Counted from the first letter of the stretch, positions 42,661 through 52,388 are shown. The stretch: 64,000 bases of DNA from Spirosoma lacussanchae (GCF_005870035.1 NZ_SWJG01000008.1:62001-126000), one strand, 5' to 3'. Numbers and translations are program-made. Notes: a model not told the origin generated them from the sequence alone.

Positions 42661-43596
42661 TCAGGCAACCGACGGTACCTCTGCGGGTTCGGGCTTGGCC
42701 TCACCAGCCTGCTTGGTCTCGGCAATTTTGATAGGGCTACCAAACACGTAGAACAGCTTCTGGCGCAGACCACGGGCATTCTTTACATCGCGGGCCATGT
42801 CGGCAAACTCGTGAAAGTTGATATGAAACGGGTTGCCTTTTTGTTCAATGTTGGTCGTGATGCCATAAATCGGCCGCTCTTCTTCGGGTTGGTACGTACC
42901 GAACAACCGATCCCAGAAAATAAAGGTAGCACCGTAGTTCTTGTCAATGTACTTAGGTTGCGAACCGTGGTGAACCCGGTGGTTCGAGGGCGTCGCGAAA
43001 ACATACTCGACCCAGCGGGGCAGTTTTCCAATGTACTCCGTATGCACCCAGAACTGAAACAGAACAGCAATCTGGTTGGTGGTGAAGAAAATAACCGGGT
43101 GAAATCCGATCAGCGCCACCGGCAGGAAGAATATAATTTTCAGATGCTGTACCCAACTTAGCCGGAACGAGACGCTCAGGTTATAGTGCTCACCGGAGTG
43201 GTGTACCACGTGGGTTGCCCACCAGAACCGCTGCTCATGCGAGATACGATGCGCCCAGTAGCTGAAGAAGTCAAAAATCACGTAACAGGGAAGCAGCGTC
43301 CACCAGGATAGCTCCATGCGCCAGGGAAGGGCATTATAGATCCAGACGATGGCATACAGCAGCGCGAGTTTGGTGGCAGCCCCTACGGCCAGCGCCCCCA
43401 GCCCTACCAGCACCGAGCCAACCGTTTCTTTGCGTTCATAAAACGGCTTTTCTTCCACGTAGGCCGCTATCATCTCGATCGCGGTAAACAAAATCATAAA
43501 AGGGACAGCCCACAGAATAAGGTTGGGTGCCGACTGCTCGACGGGACCAAGCTGGTCTAATGAAATGGGGGGAGCACCGAAAAAAGAAGTATTCAT
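42661..43596 (-). CDS. Sterol desaturase/fatty-acid hydroxylase superfamily protein
   Basis: 311 residues. Four or so membrane helices surround three His clusters that bind the di-iron centre: HRISH, HVVHH and HRVHH, spaced as usual in the family. HSGEHYNLSVSFRLSW and FWDRLFGTY are further marks. It would hydroxylate or desaturate a lipid (fatty acid, carotenoid or hopanoid-like). The substrate is not set by context. An 11-bp-repeat site lies about 176 bases upstream (43772-43809). Confidence 0.9.
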   Translation of the reverse strand: MNTSFFGAPPISLDQLGPVEQSAPNLILWAVPFMILFTAIEMIAAYVEEKPFYERKETVGSVLVGLGALAVGAATKLALLYAIVWIYNALPWRMELSWWTLLPCYVIFDFFSYWAHRISHEQRFWWATHVVHHSGEHYNLSVSFRLSWVQHLKIIFFLPVALIGFHPVIFFTTNQIAVLFQFWVHTEYIGKLPRWVEYVFATPSNHRVHHGSQPKYIDKNYGATFIFWDRLFGTYQPEEERPIYGITTNIEQKGNPFHINFHEFADMARDVKNARGLRQKLFYVFGSPIKIAETKQAGEAKPEPAEVPSVA

Positions 43597-43771
43597 AGCG
43601 GAGTACTAACAGGTTGCTGATAAAATACGTAGTCAACTGGCTGTCCTTGTCTACGTCACGACCAAAAGGCGTTCTGCAGGATCAGACTCTTTGCAGCTCC
43701 AGGCCGTCTTTTTCTGAAACAGGAATGACTCGTTCAGGCCGTCAAGTTTGGCCCAAAAGAATCGAAATTTG

Positions 43772-43809
43772 CTTAGAAACTACTTAGCCGCTGCTTAGAA
43801 TCTGATTAG
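43772..43809. promoter_or_regulatory. Four-fold 11-bp direct repeat (site B)
   Basis: CTTAG at 43772, 43783 and 43794 and ATTAG at 43805, each 11 bp apart, with the same bases AA, CC and AA after the first three units as in site A (40767). The only gene start nearby is the desaturase (43596, minus strand). On the other side is the 3' end of the GT87 gene. Confidence 0.6.
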
Positions 43810-43879
43810 CTTGACAACGATTCACCAGACTAAAGTAGGCGATCTAGCTCAAAATTCAACCCTTTTTAGCTCGTATTGC

Positions 43880-45079
43880 TCAAACCGGTATCAATTCCGG
43901 GCGAGTTGGCTTCTTGTCATAAGTCAGGAGTTTATACGTCAGCCGCGCCCAGATGGCCATGCAGAACACACCTTTGAAGACATAAGGCTCAACAAATGAC
44001 TGGCGCAGGCCGGCCGGAAAAACATCGGTCGGCGAGAGTGACGTAAAGACAAAAGCCAGTAAAACGAGTACCCGGTCCAGAGCGGTGGCTGAGCGGGTGA
44101 AGTACCAGATGGCCACGCCCCCCATGGCAATAATAAAGGTCGGCGACTCGGCCTTGTGGTTGAAGATAACCACCCAGATCAGCACCGAAGCCAGCAGCAG
44201 CAGCCGGTATCCGTAGTCGGCATAGAGCGACAAGCGGGCCAGCGGAGCAAGGAGTAATACCGCTCCCAGCCCAACGACGAGTAGTTTGGGAGGTTCTGCT
44301 GAAAACCAGGTAGATAACCAGCCCATGACCGAATAACCCAGTGAGCTTGAATGGTCGGCCTGTAACATGACCCACCAGTTCTGATACTGGTTTAGCAGTT
44401 GCGGGCCCGTTATGACCACCAGGGGTAGCAGTAGTAAAATCAGGGTCCAGACCAGGGTATACGCCACGGCTGCCGGTTTGCGGGGGTACAGCAGGAACAG
44501 CATAAACGCTACGACCCCAAAGATTTTTATAAAAACACTGCCCAGCATCAACAGGGTGGCCCAGATCAGCTGCCCCCGCTCCAGAAAAATAAAACTCCAG
44601 ATCAGCATACCCAGAATCAACCCGTTGCTTTGCGAATTTTGAATGGAGGTCAGCAACTCGATCAGAACAAACCACCTCAGTTTGACGGTTGTTTCCCGGG
44701 CCAGTCGGGGCAGATGTTTGATACCAAAAAAAAGGACCAGCGTGTTGAGCGCATTCCAGAAAAAGAGGCCCAGCCAGTTAGGCAGCCACGCCAGCGGGGC
44801 CATGAGCAGCGCGAACGTAGGTGAGTACTTATACAGATCCCACTGTTCGGCCAGGTAGTAGGTGTACAGGTTTTGATTGCCGAGCAGGTGGAAGAACGAA
44901 TTCCTGAAAATGATATAGTTGTTGTAATGCGTATATACCTGTTCACTACCGGCAACGGAAACGGGCGTCAACAAATACTGCTGAATGCTGGCCAGCAGGG
45001 TGATCAGGCCATATACGGTGAGCAGTACCGGTTCTCTGCCGAAAAACAGGATGACTTTTTGAAAACGTGAGCGATTCAT
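43880..45079 (-). CDS. GT87-family (DUF2029) membrane glycosyltransferase
   Basis: 399 residues from the ATG at 45079 (MNRSRFQKVILFFG). About ten membrane helices. The first periplasmic loop has YTHYNNYIIFRNSFFHLL and a YKYSPTFALLMAPLAWLP stretch, which is the GT87 pattern of polyprenyl-phosphate-dependent mannosyltransferases. It would add a sugar to a cell-envelope glycan on the outer face of the inner membrane. A TAGTTTTG -7-like element lies on the minus strand at 45104-45111. It is divergent from the PhoD-like gene. Confidence 0.85.
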   Translation of the reverse strand: MNRSRFQKVILFFGREPVLLTVYGLITLLASIQQYLLTPVSVAGSEQVYTHYNNYIIFRNSFFHLLGNQNLYTYYLAEQWDLYKYSPTFALLMAPLAWLPNWLGLFFWNALNTLVLFFGIKHLPRLARETTVKLRWFVLIELLTSIQNSQSNGLILGMLIWSFIFLERGQLIWATLLMLGSVFIKIFGVVAFMLFLLYPRKPAAVAYTLVWTLILLLLPLVVITGPQLLNQYQNWWVMLQADHSSSLGYSVMGWLSTWFSAEPPKLLVVGLGAVLLLAPLARLSLYADYGYRLLLLASVLIWVVIFNHKAESPTFIIAMGGVAIWYFTRSATALDRVLVLLAFVFTSLSPTDVFPAGLRQSFVEPYVFKGVFCMAIWARLTYKLLTYDKKPTRPELIPV

Positions 45080-45270
45080 GCAGGCTGTACGAGAGACTGG
45101 CGCCAAAACTACAACAGTTAACCCTGTATAGTGAATAGATTTTCACGGGTGATGCCATCGAGGCTATTTTTCCGCCCCCCATTTCGCTCAGCCTGCCAGT
45201 ATTAACAAATCTTGAAGTCAGTCCTATTACGCCATTGACTACCTAGTTTTGTGCGCTTAACCAGTCAACG

Positions 45271-46302
45271 ATGCTACCATTTACCAAACAACTTGCCATT
45301 GGGTTTCTGGGCTGCGCAGCCGTTATCGGATGCCGCACGCCTAAATCAGAAACCAGTAACCGGGCCGACCAGACGCCTGTTTCGACGATCGCATTCGGGT
45401 CGTGTAGTGACCAGAAACGCCCGCAGCCCCTATGGGATGACATCGTAGCCCAAAAGCCGAATGTATGGATATGGCTGGGTGACAACGTGTACGGGGATAC
45501 CGAAAACATGGATACTCTGAAAGCGAAGTATAATCGTCAGAAAGCTAACCCCGTCTACCAGCAGCTCCGTCAGTCGGCCTCGATCATTGGCGTATGGGAC
45601 GATCATGATTACGGGGTGAACGACGGTGGCAAAGAGTACCCGCGTCGGAAAGAGAGCCAGCAGCTGATGCTCGACTTTCTGGATGTACAGGCCAGCGATC
45701 CGCTTCGCAGGCAGGAAGGGGCCTACTCAGCCCACGTCTATGGTCCCGTGGGAAAACGGGTAAAGGTCATCCTGCTCGACGGCCGCTACTTCCGCGACCC
45801 GCTCAGGAAAGAAGGCAAACTGAACGTACCGGACCCCTCGGGCGATCTGCTGGGCGAGGCACAGTGGGCATGGCTGGAGAAGCAGCTCACGAACTCCGAT
45901 GCCGATGTTCACCTGATTGGCTGCGGAATTCAGTTTCTGCCCGAAGAACACCCGTACGAAAAATGGGGCAATTTTCCCGTTGCCCGCCAGCGCTTTCTGG
46001 ACCTGCTGGCCAAAACAAAGCCGAAGGGCGCGCTGTTGCTTAGTGGTGACCGGCATATTGCCGAAGTGTCGCGCGTGCAGGTTCCCGGCCTCGGCTACGA
46101 CCTCTTCGACATTACCAGCAGTGGTCTGACCCACGTGTCGAAACCGCATGAAGAACCAAACCGCCACCGCGTGGGTGAGATGGTTGCCAAACTGAACTAC
46201 GGTTTGATCACCATCAACTGGGGGGCTAAGCCGCTGACGGCTACCGTCCGGATCAACGGCGATGACCAGGCCACTCACCTTACCCAGACGGTTACCTTCT
46301 GA
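45271..46302 (+). CDS. PhoD-like metallophosphatase lipoprotein
   Basis: 343 residues. The leader ends FLGCAAVIGC, a lipobox with Cys21, so it is anchored in a membrane. The catalytic part has FGSCSDQ, WIWLGDNVYGD, GVWDDHDYGVNDGG, and SGDRHIAEVS near 265. These supply the metal-binding Asp, Asn and His residues of PhoD-type alkaline phosphatases/phosphodiesterases. A TAGTTTTG element (45244-45251) lies 19 bases before the ATG. The ABC gene starts within its last 41 bases. Confidence 0.9.
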   Translation: MLPFTKQLAIGFLGCAAVIGCRTPKSETSNRADQTPVSTIAFGSCSDQKRPQPLWDDIVAQKPNVWIWLGDNVYGDTENMDTLKAKYNRQKANPVYQQLRQSASIIGVWDDHDYGVNDGGKEYPRRKESQQLMLDFLDVQASDPLRRQEGAYSAHVYGPVGKRVKVILLDGRYFRDPLRKEGKLNVPDPSGDLLGEAQWAWLEKQLTNSDADVHLIGCGIQFLPEEHPYEKWGNFPVARQRFLDLLAKTKPKGALLLSGDRHIAEVSRVQVPGLGYDLFDITSSGLTHVSKPHEEPNRHRVGEMVAKLNYGLITINWGAKPLTATVRINGDDQATHLTQTVTF

Positions 46303-48127
46303 AGTGTCTGAAGGGGTCGGCGTTGCATCAGTCATTACGTTAACCCCAACAGGCGTGCCGATTCTCTGGAAATATCTGTATCCATACCGCTGGCTGGCCG
46401 TTCTGGCGCTGGGCCTGGCGGGCGTCGCTCAGGCGCTGGCCCTGATTGACCCAATCATCTTCGGTAAACTGATCGACGAGTATGCCACGAATCCGGGGCA
46501 GAAAAACGAGTCGGAGAAAATACGCGGGGTTGTACAGCTGCTGGGACTGGCCGTTGGGGTAGCCATTCTGGCCAACGTCATGAAAGCCCTGCAGGAGTAC
46601 GTCACGCGGCTGGTGGTGCAGAAATTTGGAACTGATATCTTCAACGACGGACTGAAACAAACCCTTCGGCTATCGTATCAGGAGTTTGGCGACCAGAGCA
46701 GCGGGGCTACACTGGCCATTCTGCAAAAGGTTCGTACTGACACCGAGAAATTCATTAACTCGTTTATCAACGTACTCTTTGCGTCGGTAGTGGGTATGGG
46801 CTTTTTGATCTGGTACGCCGTCACGAAACACTGGGCGCTGGTTCCGGTGTTTCTGATCGGGGTGTTGTTGCTGGGCGGGCTCACGGGCCTGCTCAGCCGA
46901 CAGATCAAAACAACCCAGCGCTCCATCAACCGCGAAACAGCGCTCCTGTCGGGTGTCATTACCGAGTCGCTCCGGAACATCGAGCTGGTCAAAAGTCTGG
47001 GTCTTACCTTTTCGGAGATACGGCGGTTGACGGGCCAGACCCGTAAAATTTTTGAGCTGGAGATGTTTAAAGTCCGGCGGGTTCGGATGCTGTCGTTCTG
47101 GCAAAGCAGTACACTCAGCATCCTGAAACAATCGGTATTGTTCACCCTGCTGTGGTTGATTTTTCGGGACATTCTGAGCACCGGAGAGCTGATTTCAATG
47201 CAGTTCATCTCGGTCGCCATCTTCACTCCACTGCAGGAACTGGGCAATATCATCCTGGCCTACCGCGAGGCCGAAGCCGGGCTGAACAGTTTTGCATCGC
47301 TGATGGACAAACCGATCGAGCGCAATCCCGAATCACCGATCGAGGTGGGGCCGATCGAGCGGTTGCGGTTCACTGACGTGGTGTTCCGGCATAAAGGAGC
47401 CAGCCAGAACGCTATTGACGGCGTATCGTTCGATGCCGCGCTGGGCGATACCATTGCCTTCGTCGGCCCTTCTGGCTCGGGTAAATCAACGATGGTTAAA
47501 CTGCTGGTGGGCCTGTACAGACCCGTAGGTGGTGAAATCTATTTCAACGACATCTCAACGAAAGACCTTCGGTTCAACCCGATGCGCCGGCAGATTGGTT
47601 TCGTCACGCAGGATACGCACCTGTTTTCGGGTACCATTCGGGAGAACCTGCTCTTCGTCAAACCCGACGCTACGGAAGCCGAGATGCTCGAAGCCCTCGA
47701 CAAAGCCGCCTGTAATAACCTCCTGGCCCGCTCCGCAAAAGGCATCGATACACCCATTGGCGAAGGGGGACTGAAAATGTCGGGGGGCGAAAAACAACGC
47801 TTGTCCATTGCGCGGGCGCTGGTTCGAAACCCACGGCTGTTGATTTTCGACGAGGCCACATCGGCGCTCGACTCGCTTACCGAAGATGAAATTACGGCTA
47901 CGGTTCGGGCGGTATCGGCGCTGAATGAACAGATCACGATTCTGATTGCCCACCGGCTCTCCACCATCCTGCACGCCAACACGATTTTCGTACTCGAAAA
48001 AGGTAAGATCGTAGAAACCGGGAGCCATGCCGACCTGGTCGAGCGCAAGGGCCTGTACTATGCCATGTGGCGTCAGCAGATCGGCGAGCGGAAGGTCATT
48101 GACCCGGCCCCGGTAGAACCCGACTAA
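46262..48127 (+). CDS. ABC exporter (fused membrane and ATPase domains)
   Basis: 621 residues. Six membrane helices (about 40-330) are followed by an ATPase domain with Walker A GPSGSGKST (about 402-410), signature MSGGEKQRL (about 506-514), Walker B LLIFDEATSALD and the H-loop IAHRLST. It is a half-transporter of the lipid/drug exporter type and should act as a dimer. The ATG at 46262 overlaps the phosphatase gene by 41 bases. If the true start is a downstream GTG near 46357 the overlap vanishes, but the first 30 residues would be lost. The substrate is unknown. Confidence 0.9.
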   Translation: MTRPLTLPRRLPSEVSEGVGVASVITLTPTGVPILWKYLYPYRWLAVLALGLAGVAQALALIDPIIFGKLIDEYATNPGQKNESEKIRGVVQLLGLAVGVAILANVMKALQEYVTRLVVQKFGTDIFNDGLKQTLRLSYQEFGDQSSGATLAILQKVRTDTEKFINSFINVLFASVVGMGFLIWYAVTKHWALVPVFLIGVLLLGGLTGLLSRQIKTTQRSINRETALLSGVITESLRNIELVKSLGLTFSEIRRLTGQTRKIFELEMFKVRRVRMLSFWQSSTLSILKQSVLFTLLWLIFRDILSTGELISMQFISVAIFTPLQELGNIILAYREAEAGLNSFASLMDKPIERNPESPIEVGPIERLRFTDVVFRHKGASQNAIDGVSFDAALGDTIAFVGPSGSGKSTMVKLLVGLYRPVGGEIYFNDISTKDLRFNPMRRQIGFVTQDTHLFSGTIRENLLFVKPDATEAEMLEALDKAACNNLLARSAKGIDTPIGEGGLKMSGGEKQRLSIARALVRNPRLLIFDEATSALDSLTEDEITATVRAVSALNEQITILIAHRLSTILHANTIFVLEKGKIVETGSHADLVERKGLYYAMWRQQIGERKVIDPAPVEPD

Positions 48128-48151
48128 CCCCGCTCCTACCCCCAGGTCGGG

Positions 48152-49414
48152 TCACGCAAACCGGTCGGGGCGGAAGGGATCGAGCTTAACCCCGGTACTA
48201 GTTCCGGCAATAGTCTCGGCAACGAGCTTTCCGGTAGCGGGCCCGAGACTCAGCCCCATCATGCCATGACCGGTGGCCAGGGTTACGTTGTCAAAACGAC
48301 CTGTACGACCAATATACGGCAAACCGTCCGGCGAGCAGGGCCGTAGTCCCTTCCAGACACGGTCGACGGTTGGCATCTGCACCGGAATGTCCGGGTAATA
48401 CTGGCCGATCGATTCGTAAATACCCCGTACCCGGTTCATGTTAATGGTCTGGTCAGTGCCGGCAACTTCCAGCGTACCCGCAAACCGCAGGCTGTTCCCC
48501 ATGGGTGTGGCTGTGGCCCTTGCCTCGAGCATGATGGCCGGAATCTGCACGTTACTGGCCAGGTTGGGTACCATGAAACTATACCCCTTTCCGCCCTGTA
48601 GAGGGAGAAAAAACCCAAGCTGGCGGGCCAACTCCGGCGACCAGGCTCCGCCCGCCACGACCACCTCATCGACCGGATACTCACCCCGATTGGTGCGGAC
48701 ACTACTCAGCCGGCGGTTCTCGGTTTTGAAACCCGTAACGGGCGCTTCTTCCACAAACTGAACCTCATGAATCCGTAGCCAGCTGATCAGCGAGCTAATC
48801 AGTTCTGCCGGGTTGAGGTGCGCATCGCCGGGGTAATACACCGCCCCCCGAACCTCGACCCGGACCTGCGGTTCAAGGGCCTGCACCTGCGCGCCGGTCA
48901 ATACCTGGGCTTCAATACCTGACCGGTTGGCTACCCGAGCCTCCTCGCCCATCTCATGTTCGGCAGAAACGGTTTTGTAGAGCATAAAAAGCCCCCGCTC
49001 CTGCCAGCCAAAACTTAGTTCGTCCGTAGCAGCCAGTTCCTGGTACAGTTGCTTGCTGAGCAGGCTGATGTCGCGCAGCGCGGGTATGGCCTGCGCCACG
49101 TGTGCGTCCGTGGCATGTCGGTAAAACAGCCAGCCCCAGCGCACCAGGTCGGCGTTGAGCCGGGGCTTTACGTAAAACGGACTGGTCGACCGAAGCATCC
49201 AGCGAAGCCCTTTGGCAATCATACCCGGCTGCGCCAGTGGAATAATATGACTGGGTACAATCATACCGGCATTCCCGAACGAACACCCATCCGTAATCCG
49301 GTTCTGGTCGAAGATCGTTACCCGGTAACCAGCCTGACGAAGGTAATAGGCCGAGCACAGGCCCGCTATGCCGCCACCAATGATTCCGACATGGAGACCT
49401 TTGTTCTGGATCAT
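48152..49414 (-). CDS. D-hydroxyproline dehydrogenase (DadA-like FAD oxidoreductase)
   Basis: 420 residues. The FAD motif GIIGGGIAGLCSAYYL (about 10-25) and the C-terminal VWKGLRPCSPDGLPYIGR and TGHGMMGLSLGPATGKLVAE are DadA-family marks. In this operon (epimerase, deaminase) the likely substrate is cis-4-hydroxy-D-proline, oxidised to 1-pyrroline-4-hydroxy-2-carboxylate. Alone it could equally be a D-amino-acid dehydrogenase. Its start overlaps the epimerase stop by four bases. Confidence 0.88.
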   Translation of the reverse strand: MIQNKGLHVGIIGGGIAGLCSAYYLRQAGYRVTIFDQNRITDGCSFGNAGMIVPSHIIPLAQPGMIAKGLRWMLRSTSPFYVKPRLNADLVRWGWLFYRHATDAHVAQAIPALRDISLLSKQLYQELAATDELSFGWQERGLFMLYKTVSAEHEMGEEARVANRSGIEAQVLTGAQVQALEPQVRVEVRGAVYYPGDAHLNPAELISSLISWLRIHEVQFVEEAPVTGFKTENRRLSSVRTNRGEYPVDEVVVAGGAWSPELARQLGFFLPLQGGKGYSFMVPNLASNVQIPAIMLEARATATPMGNSLRFAGTLEVAGTDQTINMNRVRGIYESIGQYYPDIPVQMPTVDRVWKGLRPCSPDGLPYIGRTGRFDNVTLATGHGMMGLSLGPATGKLVAETIAGTSTGVKLDPFRPDRFA

Positions 49415-50415
49415 AAAACCTGGAAGCCAAACCGGTAAGGATCAGCCTCGTTTACGATAATATGGTTATAACCATGAATAACCGCCCACCCTTCAATACT
49501 AGGCACAATGGCGGGTTTACCGCCCAACTCGGTTTCGGCTTCGATCCGCCCGTTGAATATGGAGCCGATGATACTCTCGTGCACAAAGGTCTCGCCTGGT
49601 TTCAGCCGACCCTGGGCGTACCATTGAGCCAGTCGGGCCGAAGTGCCGGTGCCGCAGGGCGATCGGTCGATGGCTTTATCGCCGTAGAAAACAGCATTTC
49701 GGGCAGTGGAGGTCGGCTGCAACGGCGCGCCCGTCCAGAGGATGTGGCTTAGTCCGTTAATTGTCGGATTTTCGGGATGAACGAAGGTGTACCGCTCATT
49801 CAGCCGCTGACGCATGACGCGGGCCCAGGCAATGAGCTGTTCCGCCTTGTAATGCTCCAGCCCGGGGAACGACGGTTGCGGATCGACGATGGCATAAAAA
49901 TTTCCGCCGTAGGCCACATCGACCGTCAGCTCTCCCAGATCGGGACACTCGACCGTCAGTTTTTCGGCGGCCAGATACGACTTCACGTTGGTAATCTTTA
50001 CTGACGTTACCCGGCCGCCTTCCTGCTTGTATTCGGCGCGAACCAAACCCGCCGGCACTTCCAGCAACAGAACCCCCGGCGTTTTAGGCATGATGAGTCC
50101 CTGCTCGATGGCTACTGTAACGGTTCCGATGGTGCCATGCCCACACATGGGTAAACAGCCCGATGTTTCGATAAACAGCACCCCGGCATCATGAGCCGGG
50201 GTGGTTGGCGGGTAGAGAATACTTCCCGACATCATATCATGTCCGCGTGGCTCAAACATCAGCGCTTTGCGAATCCAGTCGTACTCGCGCAGAAAATGCT
50301 GCCGCTTCTCGCTCATCGACTCACCGATCAACGCAGGAATGCTACCCCCCGTAACCACCCGCACCGGATTACCACAGGTATGCGCGTCGATGCAGAAAAA
50401 ATGAAAGTCTGGCAT
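49411..50415 (-). CDS. 4-hydroxyproline 2-epimerase (proline racemase family)
   Basis: 334 residues. Both catalytic Cys are present: Cys91 in MCGHGTIG and Cys254 in SPCGTGTSA. That pair marks epimerases/racemases; the related trans-3-hydroxyproline dehydratases have Thr in the second position. It converts trans-4-hydroxy-L-proline to the cis-D form, the first catabolic step. It overlaps the dehydrogenase gene by four bases and follows the deaminase gene by 12. Confidence 0.93.
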   Translation of the reverse strand: MPDFHFFCIDAHTCGNPVRVVTGGSIPALIGESMSEKRQHFLREYDWIRKALMFEPRGHDMMSGSILYPPTTPAHDAGVLFIETSGCLPMCGHGTIGTVTVAIEQGLIMPKTPGVLLLEVPAGLVRAEYKQEGGRVTSVKITNVKSYLAAEKLTVECPDLGELTVDVAYGGNFYAIVDPQPSFPGLEHYKAEQLIAWARVMRQRLNERYTFVHPENPTINGLSHILWTGAPLQPTSTARNAVFYGDKAIDRSPCGTGTSARLAQWYAQGRLKPGETFVHESIIGSIFNGRIEAETELGGKPAIVPSIEGWAVIHGYNHIIVNEADPYRFGFQVL

Positions 50416-50427
50416 ATGAACTAGTTA

Positions 50428-51342
50428 TTATCGAGCAGCCGTTAGCTCGGGCCGGCAGGCAAGCTGGGTTTGAATCAACGACCAGATTTGTTCCCGCTCG
50501 GTCGGGTCGAGGGTGAGTCGGGGGGCGCGAACGTGTTCAGACCCGATACCGGTAGCGGTAGCCGCCAGTTTGATATACTGAACCAGCTTAGGATGAATGT
50601 CCAGCTCAAGCAGGGGCATGAACCACCGGTAAATGTCGCGGGCTTCGTCAAGCTGACCAGCTTTTGTCAACTCATAAATGGCTACCGTCTCCGCCGGAAA
50701 CGCATCGACCAGTCCCGCCACCCAGCCGTCGGCACCCAGTACGAGGGCTTCGAAAGCCAGCGTATCCACCCCGCCCAGAATCCTGAATCGATCGCCGAAC
50801 GCATTGCGCATCCGGGTAATATTTGTCAGATCTCGGGTCGATTCTTTAACGGCCTGTATGTTCGGTAACTCAGCCAGTTCCCTGAACATGGCCACGGTAG
50901 TCATAATCTTGTAATCATAGGGATTATTATAGATCATGATCGGCAGCGAAGTTGCTTCCGCCACGGTCTTGAAGAACGTCACGGTCTCGCGCGGGTCGGC
51001 ATAGTACCGCATGGGGGGTAATACCATCAGCCCATCGGCGCCATGGGCTTCGGCTTCCCGGGCGCAGGCTACCGCTTCGCGCGTGGCCTGCTCGGCAATA
51101 TTCATCAGCACCGGAACGCGGCCGTTACTAACCGACTGCGCCGTTTGCAGCAGGGTTATCTTTTCCGGCCGGGTAAGCGTACTGGCCTCGCCAAGCGATC
51201 CACCCAGTATCAGGCCATGAACACCAGCCTCAAGCTGGGCATGCAGGTTGGTTTCAAACAGCGGCAGGTCGAGCTGATCGTCGGCTGTAAACGGAGTGAG
51301 CAGGGCGGGATATACGCCCTCCCATTGAACGGGTTGTGCCAT
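50428..51342 (-). CDS. DHDPS-family lyase, probable 1-pyrroline-4-hydroxy-2-carboxylate deaminase
   Basis: 304 residues, a DapA-type TIM barrel. Schiff-base Lys166 sits in QAVKESTRD, and the Tyr in MIYNNPYDY and the GGSLGEASTL loop are as in the family. Biosynthetic DapA is excluded by context: the gene leads an operon with hydroxyproline epimerase and D-hydroxyproline dehydrogenase, where this family deaminates the pyrroline product to alpha-ketoglutarate semialdehyde. The next enzyme, the semialdehyde dehydrogenase, is not in the window. Confidence 0.85.
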   Translation of the reverse strand: MAQPVQWEGVYPALLTPFTADDQLDLPLFETNLHAQLEAGVHGLILGGSLGEASTLTRPEKITLLQTAQSVSNGRVPVLMNIAEQATREAVACAREAEAHGADGLMVLPPMRYYADPRETVTFFKTVAEATSLPIMIYNNPYDYKIMTTVAMFRELAELPNIQAVKESTRDLTNITRMRNAFGDRFRILGGVDTLAFEALVLGADGWVAGLVDAFPAETVAIYELTKAGQLDEARDIYRWFMPLLELDIHPKLVQYIKLAATATGIGSEHVRAPRLTLDPTEREQIWSLIQTQLACRPELTAAR

Positions 51343-51408
51343 AGGAGCTATCCGGTTGAAAAAGGTACAGACAAATGTCCGGCAGATCCGTTTCTGACGG
51401 CTATGGCG

Positions 51409-51426
51409 TATTAGCCAATACTAATA
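51409..51426. promoter_or_regulatory. Inverted repeat in the hydroxyproline/AraC divergent promoter
   Basis: TATTAG, six bases, CTAATA: a perfect 6-bp inverted repeat in the 137-base gap between the hydroxyproline operon and its AraC gene. A plausible regulator site, though short. Confidence 0.4.
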
Positions 51427-51479
51427 CATTTTTCACTCATTTTAAGTATTTATACAGTTCATATATGCTTTACTGTATC

Positions 51480-52388
51480 ATGAAACCTTTACTGTTCCGG
51501 GTTCCAACGGTCGACTCCCGTTCGTTTCGGGTGCAGGTCGATGACGGGCCGCACCTGTACAACCGCCTTCACTTTCACCCGGAGTATCAGCTCACCCTGA
51601 TTCGCGAGGGAGTAGGTACGCTGGTTGCGGGCGATCGAATTGACCGGTTTCAGCCTTTCGATGTGCTGCTGCTCGGGGCTAACCTCCCACACGTGTTTAG
51701 AAACGATCCTTCCTATTTTGAAGCCGGGTCGACGCAGCGGGCGTTGTCGTATTCCGTGTTTCTGCGGTACAATCCGACCGACGGACCGCTATTTGGTTTG
51801 CCCGAACTGGAACACCTGACCCACCTGCTGCGGGATTCGATCTACGGGGTTCGTATTCGGGCCACCCAGCCGAACGCCCTGACCAGCCAGCTTGAGGAGT
51901 TACACCGGCTTCGTCCGTTCGAGCAGCTGACCTGTTTATTTTCGGTACTTGACCAGCTGGCCGCCCATCCGAACCGGGAAATGCTGTCGGCCACAGCCTA
52001 TGAAAAACCACGCCGACCCGACGATCACCAGCGGCTCGATAATGTTTTCTCTTTTATCATGAATCGGTATGCCCAGCCCATTACCCTCGAGGATGTGGCG
52101 GCAGAAGCCAGTCTTACCCCCGGTGCCTTCTGCCGGTTTTTCCGCCTTCATACCCGAAAAACATTTTCGCGCCTGCTGAACGAAGTGCGGATCAAACACG
52201 CCTGTCGCATGTTGCAGGAAACGCCCGACAGCATAAGCCAGATCGCGCTGGCCTGCGGCTACGGTAATCTGTCTAATTTCAACCGCCAGTTCAAAGCCAT
52301 TACAGGTTTGACCCCGGGTCATTATCTTCGCGCTGTCGATCAGACTCCTCTCCCGGGCAATACAGACCAAAAAATCGGGTTTAGATAG
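51480..52388 (+). CDS. AraC-family regulator of hydroxyproline use
   Basis: 302 residues from the ATG at 51480 (MKPLLFRVP); ATGs at 51375 and 51465 would add an unlikely leader. An N-terminal cupin (about 20-110: LHFHPEYQLTLIREGVG, IDRFQPFDVLLLG) precedes the double helix-turn-helix (about 195-290: ITLEDVAAEASLTPGAFCRFF, cited in part, and ISQIALACGYGNLSNFNRQFK). The divergent placement by the hydroxyproline operon makes it the probable activator. It is followed by the M1 peptidase gene after 15 bases. Confidence 0.9.
   Translation: MKPLLFRVPTVDSRSFRVQVDDGPHLYNRLHFHPEYQLTLIREGVGTLVAGDRIDRFQPFDVLLLGANLPHVFRNDPSYFEAGSTQRALSYSVFLRYNPTDGPLFGLPELEHLTHLLRDSIYGVRIRATQPNALTSQLEELHRLRPFEQLTCLFSVLDQLAAHPNREMLSATAYEKPRRPDDHQRLDNVFSFIMNRYAQPITLEDVAAEASLTPGAFCRFFRLHTRKTFSRLLNEVRIKHACRMLQETPDSISQIALACGYGNLSNFNRQFKAITGLTPGHYLRAVDQTPLPGNTDQKIGFR

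Noticed and set aside
50428..51342. Annotation as biosynthetic dihydrodipicolinate synthase
   Set aside because: Context with hydroxyproline epimerase and dehydrogenase points to the catabolic deaminase of the same fold.
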